Assembly: GCA_004193555.1 (NCBI GenBank)
Contig: RPGP01000040.1
Span: forward strand, 191,127 to 255,126
DNA from: Desulfobacteraceae bacterium Eth-SRB1
GTDB lineage: Bacteria > Desulfobacterota > Desulfobacteria > Desulfobacterales > ETH-SRB1
Length of the DNA: 64,000 nt
Direction: 5' to 3'
The notes beneath the pieces were generated by a model, which searched no databases, was not told where the DNA came from, and saw only the letters and a program-made list of their open reading frames with translations. The translations under genes were made by a program, and so were the position numbers. Position 1 is the stretch's first letter; every line of letters starts with the position of its first letter. Positions 34,881-40,951 of this stretch are shown here, in pieces.

Positions 34881-34920
34881 TTTGCAAAAAGACCAGAGAG
34901 AACGCCGATGGTTAGCTACG

Positions 34921-35186
34921 CTATAAACCTTTTAATAACTGCTCATATTTATTATGGTCACCAATCCAGTACCAAATCACTGACTTATCATTTTTTACAG
35001 CAAGCGCCCGATAATCCATCGTCACTCTTACTGACCAGATATTGTATTCCGTATTTACACATTTGAAATTCAAAGAAGGATGAAACGGGTTCTTCTTCCA
35101 AAAATCATTCTATCTGCATCCCTTTGAATCTTCTTTGATAATCCCTTATATGATTTCCAATACGACTTTACAGTAAATGGATTCAC
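34921..35186 (-). pseudogene. RelE-like toxin, frameshifted
   Basis: First frame: NPFTVKSYWKSYKGLSKKIQ, RDADRMIFG. Second frame from the same point: NDFWKKNPFHPSLNFKCVN, VRVTMDYRALAVKNDKSV, WYWIGDHNKYEQLL. This is a RelE-like protein ending in the usual WIG-H-YE-LL. One missing A (AGAATG for AGAAATG) near 35095 explains the break. A GTG start overlaps the antitoxin stop. Confidence 0.8.
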
Positions 35187-35416
35187 TATATTACCTGACT
35201 TTTTCCATTAATATGTTCTTGAAGAGCTTGTTTTGCCATATTAATCATTGGCTCCGGGGACTTTGATAATAATTCCTGCCATTTTTGTTCACTATAAAGT
35301 TCACTTGCAAAATTTCTTAACATTTCCAGAGCCTGATCTCTATGAACTTTATCAATCCCTTCCAAAATCTCAACAGCAGTCAAAGATTCCGGAGTCAAGG
35401 ATTTTACAGTTTGCAT
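35186..35416 (-). CDS. Antitoxin of RelE-like toxin
   Basis: 76 residues: SLTPESLTAVEILEGIDKVH, RDQALEMLRNFASELYSEQK. Its MQTxxF-like start and upstream sequence resemble the antitoxin at 26847. Confidence 0.75.
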   Translation of the reverse strand: MQTVKSLTPESLTAVEILEGIDKVHRDQALEMLRNFASELYSEQKWQELLSKSPEPMINMAKQALQEHINGKSQVI

Positions 35417-35640
35417 TACGCCACCTCTCTATTCTCTATTTTCTCATGAAATGTATTGTACAGATTTATTTTCGAAAAATCCAGGGACCTAAGGGGGTCA
35501 GGCTTTGCTTATTGGTGTTATTGAACCACAGTTTTGGGTTTTTAGCTTTTGGTTTTGGGAAACACGACCCTGCCGGAAAAAAGCACTGGATTCCGGTTTT
35601 CACCGGAATGACGGCGTTCCGGGGACACGATCCTGATTAT
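35417..35640. repeat. Intergenic with CCGGTTTTCACCGG unit
   Basis: A palindromic unit GATTCCGGTTTTCACCGGAATG at 35590-35611, followed by GGGGACACGATCCTG. The same pair is at 37650-37700. No gene. Confidence 0.7.
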
Positions 35641-35829
35641 TTAAAATTTTGGTTTAAGTCCGGCTTGTTTGCAAATTTCGTTGGCAGTAATTCTATCGAG
35701 GACTCGATGTCTCTTGACAGGAATGGTTTTTACATCATTTGTGTATATCGAATGATTTGCACCCTCACGCAAAAACCGAAATGCGTTTTCTTCAAAGTAT
35801 CGTATCAGATCACGCCGTTTGATAGACAT
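35641..35829 (-). CDS. hicA: HicA-like toxin
   Basis: 62 residues: MSIKRRDLIRYFEENAFRFL, EGANHSIYTNDVKTIPVKRH. Small HicA with His in ANHSIYTN. Overlaps hicB by 20 bases. Confidence 0.85.
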   Translation of the reverse strand: MSIKRRDLIRYFEENAFRFLREGANHSIYTNDVKTIPVKRHRVLDRITANEICKQAGLKPKF

Positions 35830-36049
35830 CCTGAACCTCTATTGGAAGTTGCTCAATCAGGGCGCCTCCTATCGGTATTTCCTTCCGCTGTTGCTTATAA
35901 GCCAGAAGCATTTCATTGAGGGCATCTCTTAACATCATGCGACACTCTTCTATGTCCTTGCCTTCAGTCACGACTTCCGGCCATTCGACTAACTGACCCA
36001 TATAACCGGAAGCAATTTTGGAATATTTTGCAGTATAATTCAGTAACAT
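35810..36049 (-). CDS. hicB: HicB-like antitoxin
   Basis: 79 residues from MLLNYTAKYSKIASGYMGQL, EWPEVVTEGKDIEECRMMLR. GGAGG lies six bases before the ATG at 36049. Confidence 0.87.
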   Translation of the reverse strand: MLLNYTAKYSKIASGYMGQLVEWPEVVTEGKDIEECRMMLRDALNEMLLAYKQQRKEIPIGGALIEQLPIEVQDVYQTA

Positions 36050-36114
36050 TTTACCTCCTGAAAATATAATGTAATCGGGGACGTCCATTGGTTTATTGTT
36101 TTCTTTTATTTAGA

Positions 36115-36315
36115 CCCCAGTACGATGCTTCGCACCTACCCCAGAGGAATGGCCTTCAGATTCCACATGGCAGGCGGGGCAGGCAGGATTAACTGGATTT
36201 TACAGCCCCGGTTAAATGGCCAGCTTGCTGGATTTAACGGGGTAAAGATATTTTATTTTTATTTTCATAACTTTCCTGATAAAAGTGATGAAGAATAATC
36301 AGCCAGGGGCGGAAA
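36115..36315. repeat. CCCAGAGGAAT palindrome plus repeat R with insertion
   Basis: GACCCCAGTACGATGC, CCCCAGAGGAAT/ATTCCACATGG, ACAGGATT block, the 41 bp insertion, hairpin 1 (TTCATAACTTTC / AAAAGTGATGAA) and hairpin 2 region (GCCAGGGGCGG). Confidence 0.85.
36206..36246. mobile_element. 41-bp palindromic insertion
   Basis: Identical to 30052-30092 (CCCCGGTTAAAT, GGCCAGCTTGCTGG, ATTTAACGGGGTAAA) between TTACAG and GATATT, though the host R copy has the other hairpin 1 stem. Confidence 0.9.
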
Positions 36316-36375
36316 GAATCATGTGAACTTTAGTGATCTACGGGACATTTAATTACCTGGTTGTTGGCGCTTTTT

Positions 36376-36762
36376 CTATTCTACATCACCCTCTAACCCG
36401 GCAATGACAATATCCTCTATCCTGTCAAGGACGCCAATAAGGGTGACTTGTTTGCTTTCCTTTACACCATCCGGCAAATGGACATGGTAGGGGAATGTTT
36501 TCAAGCCCTTGTGATGTGGGGCAGTGTCCCAGCGGAATATAAGATTGTTTTTATTGTCCATATAGTGGAATCTATAATGCACGTTTTCTTCTAAAAGAAC
36601 TTCTTTAAAGTGGAATATAGAGCCATCCTTAAAGGTTATACTTCCACCGATAATACCGACATCAGCGTCTTCATCATATTCCGTGTCAATGCTTACTCGC
36701 TCTGTTAACCATTCTAACTTTCCTATCCTGTTTTTGATCTTCTTAAAATAGCGAATGGTCAC
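36376..36762 (-). CDS. tumE: TumE-family toxin
   Basis: 128 residues: DGSIFHFKEVLLEENVHYRF, HYMDNKNNLIFRWDTAPHHK, FPYHVHLPDGV. Third TumE in the window. ATGA overlap with its antitoxin. Confidence 0.85.
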   Translation of the reverse strand: MTIRYFKKIKNRIGKLEWLTERVSIDTEYDEDADVGIIGGSITFKDGSIFHFKEVLLEENVHYRFHYMDNKNNLIFRWDTAPHHKGLKTFPYHVHLPDGVKESKQVTLIGVLDRIEDIVIAGLEGDVE

Positions 36763-37031
36763 AGGGAGAGTCCTTCTATTATCTTTTTCTGCTTAATTAT
36801 TTTGCTGTACGCCTCATATACAAAGAGCCAATCGAACCATTCAGCATCATCACCAAGTTTTCCGGCAGTGAACGCTTTGTAAAACTCCGTGCTTTTCATC
36901 TTATGCTTCCTTTCAAAGCCTTTGAGGCGCTTGAGATAGTTCTCTGCCTTTACGCTCAAAAGTTTCTCTTTTAAGACTATACCGGATTTAAGTATCGGCA
37001 ATGCCTCGCCCGTTATCTCTATTTGTTGCAT
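36759..37031 (-). CDS. tumA: TumA-like antitoxin
   Basis: 90 residues from MQQIEITGEALPILKSGIVL, coil (ENYLKRLKGFERKHKMKSTE), EWFDWLFVYEAYSKI. GGAGGAGC precedes this ATG. Confidence 0.83.
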   Translation of the reverse strand: MQQIEITGEALPILKSGIVLKEKLLSVKAENYLKRLKGFERKHKMKSTEFYKAFTAGKLGDDAEWFDWLFVYEAYSKIIKQKKIIEGLSL

Positions 37032-37061
37032 ATGCTCCTCCAATTTTCCCTGCCACAAAAA

Positions 37062-37135
37062 ACATGGATCGAGGTAGAACAGCCAGTTACCCGACTGCCC
37101 CTCACAGACCCAGGCGTGCGGAATTACCGCACCGT
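37062..37135 (-). other. Possible group II intron fragment
   Basis: The minus strand has GTGCGGTAATTCCGCAC followed by GCCTGGGTCTGTGAGGGGC and GTAACTGGC-type sequence. This resembles the structured region near the maturase gene of group II introns. No maturase is present. Assignment by resemblance only. Confidence 0.35.
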
Positions 37136-37164
37136 GCGACCGTGGGCGACCGTGGGGGACGGGG

Positions 37165-37295
37165 ACCGTGGGGGACGCTGGTGCTTTTGTTGCTTTATTT
37201 AGATTTCACGACCCCTTTTTATCGAACGAAGGATATTTGTTCGTCCTATTCCAAGATATCTCGCCACATCAGCCGCTGAATGCCCTGTCTCTTCA
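37165..37295 (-). pseudogene. RAYT 3' remnant (subfamily c)
   Basis: GGGGGACGCTGGTGCTTTTG, then the code ending SIKRGREI and, upstream, GHSAADVARYLGIGRTN. It stops inside the HicB gene end at about 37295. Confidence 0.82.
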
Positions 37296-37511
37296 ACAGC
37301 CAACAGTCCATGTCGGGTCGGAAATGTCAATCATGGTCATTTCGGCGCCAAGCTCAAAAGGCACTTCGGTGTCCAGCATATCTTCAGCGCCAACTCGTAA
37401 CGATTCGATAAGTTTCGCTTTTGTTTTCTCCTGTGCATTTACTCCGGGTAGATCAATAAGCCAGCCAATCCACCATCCATCAGACTTTTTTATAACTGCT
37501 CTATATTTCAT
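37293..37511 (-). CDS. HicB-like antitoxin without partner
   Basis: 72 residues: YRAVIKKSDGWWIGWLIDLP, VNAQEKTKAKLIESLRVGAE. A HicB-like N-terminal fold. The place where hicA would lie holds a RAYT remnant, so the toxin may have been lost, or this is a solitary HicB. Confidence 0.75.
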   Translation of the reverse strand: MKYRAVIKKSDGWWIGWLIDLPGVNAQEKTKAKLIESLRVGAEDMLDTEVPFELGAEMTMIDISDPTWTVGC

Positions 37512-37723
37512 ATTATCACCTCACAAAGGGTATATCCACGCGAAATAAGGGGACAGTATACTTAATTCGTTTTTATCTTGATCGTTCCGGGGACACGATC
37601 CCGAGAATAATGGACAGTTTTGAGTTTTGAGTTACAACATTTTCCGGGTACACGATCCTGCCGGAAAAAAGCACTGGATTCCGGTTTTCACCGGAATGAC
37701 TGGGCTAAATCGGATCTTGTCTC
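37512..37723. repeat. Intergenic with CCGGTTTTCACCGG unit
   Basis: GGGGACACGATCCCG (37591), GGTACACGATCCTGC and GATTCCGGTTTTCACCGGAATG (37676-37698). No gene. Confidence 0.65.
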
Positions 37724-38824
37724 CTAAACTACGACCAGTTCATGTTTCGGCATCAGCTCGCGGAGTATGTAGTGCCGGTGGAGGCTGGCGGCCTGGTAGA
37801 AATGGTATACATTGCTTGCGGCGATTTTTTCCGGTTTGTCCATGGCGGGGAAGTGGTCTCTTTGTTTGTCCCAGGGTGCGTGGTCGTAAGGAGGTATCTC
37901 CTCGCCGGGTTTTATTCCAAGCTGGCCGTTGGTGAAGGCTGTCCGCCATTTTTCGGATCGCTCTGTTTTTCCGTTTTGAAATGAGAGGATATCTTTCACT
38001 CGTTCTTCAACTGTGCCAAAATTAACGCCGCTTGTGCCGTCGTCATGGGCTGTGCCGCGAGACGCGAATCTTTGAAACAGTTTGTGCAGTTTTTCGCATG
38101 CTTCAAGAAATGCCCGCGGGTTGTTACGCTCGGATATTTCTGACGACTGTTCGTATTCGAAGCTCCATTCAAGATATGGAAGATCGGGCAGGGTCGCCAC
38201 CGCGCCATGTCCAAGGGCGCCTGATGCTGTTTCTGCGGTATCGCTTATGATTGTCCTTCTGATATTAGTCCAGAGGCCACCCTCAAGGCCGAACTTGCTG
38301 AAGAAACTGCCCATCTTTCTTTCCAGATATGTCGCGGTCGGGGCGGTGGCATTTCCGGGTGTAATGCTGCCGGCATCGACTTTGTTTCGCCTTGAGCTGA
38401 CACCGGAAAAACCGGCATGTGAGAAGGTATCGGCATATACGTGGGCGGCAAGGCCGATCAGCTCCAGGGCAAACGGGCGATCGTGCAGGTCGAGATAGTG
38501 GTCGATCAGTTCGTTGATCAGAGGGCTGTCCTTGCGGCAGATCAGCCGTTCGGTGAAATCTGTCCCTTCGTTTCCGGGGAAAAAGTGGAAGGGGAGCCAG
38601 ACAAAGGGCTGGTCGTTGACATCCCTGTTATCGATGATTTCTCTAAGGCTGTGCGCTGTTACAATCGGGACAAGCTTGCTGCCGTTTTCATGATGCTGAA
38701 TATTTTCTTCGATTGCGTCATCCACGTATTGTGACGCCGTGGCGATTGTTTTGGCTGCGTCGGGTCTTATACCGGCGAGCCGGGCCATCGCGTAGGTTGC
38801 GTAGTAGTGGATGTCTATCTGCAT
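37724..38824 (-). CDS. DUF6765-type protein
   Basis: 366 residues from MQIDIHYYATYAMARLAGIR, with IATASQYVDDA, ELIGLAAHVYADTFSHAGFS and VYHFYQAASLHRHYIL. His-rich motifs in an all-helical protein suggest a metal-binding fold like zinc-dependent phospholipase C; activity is unproven. The start at 38824 is chosen because upstream codons come from a repeat (TTTTGAGTTTTGGG). No operon partner. Confidence 0.78.
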   Translation of the reverse strand: MQIDIHYYATYAMARLAGIRPDAAKTIATASQYVDDAIEENIQHHENGSKLVPIVTAHSLREIIDNRDVNDQPFVWLPFHFFPGNEGTDFTERLICRKDSPLINELIDHYLDLHDRPFALELIGLAAHVYADTFSHAGFSGVSSRRNKVDAGSITPGNATAPTATYLERKMGSFFSKFGLEGGLWTNIRRTIISDTAETASGALGHGAVATLPDLPYLEWSFEYEQSSEISERNNPRAFLEACEKLHKLFQRFASRGTAHDDGTSGVNFGTVEERVKDILSFQNGKTERSEKWRTAFTNGQLGIKPGEEIPPYDHAPWDKQRDHFPAMDKPEKIAASNVYHFYQAASLHRHYILRELMPKHELVVV

Positions 38825-38856
38825 AAAAACAGTTTTGAGTTTTGGGTTTTTAGTAC

Positions 38857-39213
38857 GAGAGCTTTGCAAAACTCCATAATTTTGGTTAAAATTTAATTTT
38901 ATGGTTTTATTTATAGAAAACAAATTTTATTGATAAAAAAGACCTCGAAAATCCCGCTATTAACCTCTAATAAAAATGACATATCTAATTGTTTTTACTT
39001 GACATAACATCTATTTTATGCCATATTTTCGTCACAATTTAACCACTTTTGGGAGGATAATATGGGATACAAAAAATTAAATCAGGAAATCAGTTTTGCC
39101 GACCTAATACTTAAAAATTCCATGGATAAAAACCGCTGTTTAGAGCGCTTGATTAATATCAACAATTCAATTGGAGTTGCCATAAGCTGAGACCTTTGAA
39201 AAATGCCCTTTTG
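38857..39213 (+). mobile_element. Remnant of an IS with GAGAGCTTTGCAAAA end
   Basis: Left end GAGAGCTTTGCAAAACTCC at 38857. A transposase start is at 39061. A second end-like GAGACCTTTGAAAAATGCCC begins at 39190 in direct orientation. The body is deleted. Confidence 0.65.
39061..39189 (+). pseudogene. Transposase N-terminal stub
   Basis: After GGGAGGATAAT, the frame reads MGYKKLNQEISFADLILKNS then MDKNRCLERLININNSIGVA and stops. FADL..K..DKNR.L.RL is the usual start of IS5-like DDE transposases. It is cut where the second end motif begins. Confidence 0.65.
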
Positions 39214-39311
39214 AGATAGCTCAGCCCCTTGGATTACGTCGGGAGAAGTTGCTTAATTGATTGATTTTATTGTCAATATGTTGCAATAAGCAGGCGACTG
39301 TATCTCAAAAA

Positions 39312-39866
39312 TTACCAGAGAGAAATTACCCTGTCAGAAGAAATTCCCATCTGTTTTTTTATCTTTGGATCCTGATTTGCGTTAAATTCTACAACAAGAT
39401 CAAAGAAATTGTCATCATACTGTTCGACATCATTCCAGTTCTCGCAGTGAGCCACCAGAACCAGCGCTAAAGCTTTTTCATATATTATGCATTCAATAAA
39501 GTTCTTTAGTATTTCAGGCCCGATAAAAAGAATGCGATTATGGCCGTTTTTTGCAATGGCAATTAATCTTTTTGCCAGTTTACCACGGATATTATTATAC
39601 TCTTTTAGTTTGGATACTATAAAACGCGCCGCCAACTTCGATTTTGCCTCAATCCCTTTTGGGGTTAAAATGTAAGCATAACCTATCTTGTGGGGATTTT
39701 TACGGAAATTGCCGATTTTGACAAAACCTTTTGACAGAAGCTGCTTCAGGACATAATTGATCTGTCCCAGGCTGATTCCTGTATGCTCAGCTAATTGGCG
39801 CTGGGTTGAAATCTCCTGCCCGCCCAAGGTCTCTAATATTTGAAAGTGCTTTTCTGAAAGGAGCAT
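39312..39866 (-). CDS. MarR-type winged-helix EPS regulator
   Basis: 184 residues: winged helix at about 1-75 (STQRQLAEHTGISLGQINYV, YAYILTPKGIEAKSKLAARF), then a C-terminal alpha/beta region (NRILFIGPEILKNFIECIIY). The N-terminal part matches EPS-associated MarR regulators; the extra domain is longer than in the remnant at 26324. It lies next to the exopolysaccharide genes and has a palindrome at its promoter. Confidence 0.82.
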   Translation of the reverse strand: MLLSEKHFQILETLGGQEISTQRQLAEHTGISLGQINYVLKQLLSKGFVKIGNFRKNPHKIGYAYILTPKGIEAKSKLAARFIVSKLKEYNNIRGKLAKRLIAIAKNGHNRILFIGPEILKNFIECIIYEKALALVLVAHCENWNDVEQYDDNFFDLVVEFNANQDPKIKKQMGISSDRVISLW

Positions 39867-39912
39867 GGTTTATAGTTTTGAATTTTGAGTTCTGAGTTTT
39901 TAATTTTGAATG

Positions 39913-39962
39913 ACTGTTCAGTTTTGAACAGTATTTTTATATTGAACGAGCTGTTTAGTCAA
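39913..39962 (-). promoter_or_regulatory. Promoter with palindromic operator for the MarR-type gene
   Basis: On the minus strand TTGACT (39962-39957), a 17-base spacer, and TAAAAA (39939-39934) resemble a sigma70 promoter. Just downstream is the perfect inverted repeat ACTGTTC-AGTTTT-GAACAGT (39913-39932). TGTTC/GAACA words recur in the spacer. This suggests autoregulation (inference). Confidence 0.55.
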
Positions 39963-39989
39963 GAGAAATTATCTGCTTTTAGAAGTAAT

Positions 39990-40718
39990 TTAACCAATTG
40001 GTAATGCTTCCCTTTGTATTATTAATTTTGGTGTTTTCGTTACCATCTTAAAGGCGTTATCTTCGCCTATTATTTCTTTTGCAGCTCTAACTCCATTTGA
40101 AAGGATGGGGGGCCTCCAGGTTGAGGAATGGGCATCAGTTGCTATGATGTGTGCCAATCCACTTTCCAGTATTTTTTTTGAAGTTTTTTGGGCACATGTT
40201 CCGAAACCTCCGGTAATACTCATAGCCGTTATCTGTGACAGGGCTCCTGCTTTGACAAATCGTGAGAGTATAGTGACATTTCTTTGAATGGTCATGTTTC
40301 TTTCCGGGTGTGCGATTATGGGTATCATATTATTTGCGGTAAGATTTTTTATAAAATTCTCAATTTGCTCTTTTGGAAAATAATCGGTTAATTCGAGAAA
40401 AATATGGCTGCCACAGTCATTTATTGTCAGCAGAACACCTTTTTGAATAAGTGAAAGAATGTCAGGGTCCATGACAATCTCTGCACCGGGAAGTATCGTC
40501 AATGGTATATTTTTTGCTTTAAGGGTGAAATTCAGTTCTCCCACCTTTTTCAGAGCATCTTTTTTGGAAAAATTATAGATACCCTTAAGCATGTGGGGTG
40601 TGGCGACGATTGTGTGAATTCCATCATCTGCTGCCATACGGCACATCCGTATGGATTCATCGATATCATCTGGACCATCATCGAGACCAGGAAGGATATG
40701 GGTATGCATGTCAATCAT
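39990..40718 (-). CDS. CpsB/YwqE-type PHP tyrosine phosphatase
   Basis: 242 residues with the PHP metal motifs in order: DMHTHILPGLDDG, VATPHML, PGAEIVMD, IIAHPERN and ATDAHSS. These Mn-dependent phosphatases act on the tyrosine-rich tail of capsule/EPS autokinases such as the one encoded next (40952-43255). Confidence 0.93.
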   Translation of the reverse strand: MIDMHTHILPGLDDGPDDIDESIRMCRMAADDGIHTIVATPHMLKGIYNFSKKDALKKVGELNFTLKAKNIPLTILPGAEIVMDPDILSLIQKGVLLTINDCGSHIFLELTDYFPKEQIENFIKNLTANNMIPIIAHPERNMTIQRNVTILSRFVKAGALSQITAMSITGGFGTCAQKTSKKILESGLAHIIATDAHSSTWRPPILSNGVRAAKEIIGEDNAFKMVTKTPKLIIQREALPIG

Positions 40719-40734
40719 TTATTATAACAGTTCA

Positions 40735-40923
40735 CGGTTCACGGTTTTTTTAATGAATTTTGTAATGATTGAAGCATGTTTGATATTGATATTAATTCTT
40801 AAATTTTTTTCAGGAAATATCTTTGTCGATTATTTTTTTACAATCATCAATCGACAACCATCAATTCTTTGAGCCTCTGGCTGATATGTTTTGAATAACC
40901 GTTAACTGTGAACCGTGAACGGT
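40735..40923. repeat. TTCACGG-type inverted repeats
   Basis: CAGTTCACGGTTCACGG at about 40735-40752 and TGTGAACCGTGAACGG at about 40905-40921 are inverted copies of a 7-base unit. Between them is AT-rich DNA with no gene found. Confidence 0.7.
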
Positions 40924-40951
40924 TACCATCTGTTTAATCAACGTTACGTTT

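Noticed and set aside
8063-36315. CRISPR array
   Set aside because: Repeats are long, widely dispersed, unevenly spaced, and have genes rather than short unique spacers between them. No cas genes.
5798-37295. Integron-like cassette array
   Set aside because: TA genes are co-oriented, but no integrase and no attC-like site pairs were found. The repeats are RAYT ends and double-hairpin elements.
37740-38498. Several frames on both strands within the DUF6765 gene
   Set aside because: GC-rich shadows of one long conserved frame.
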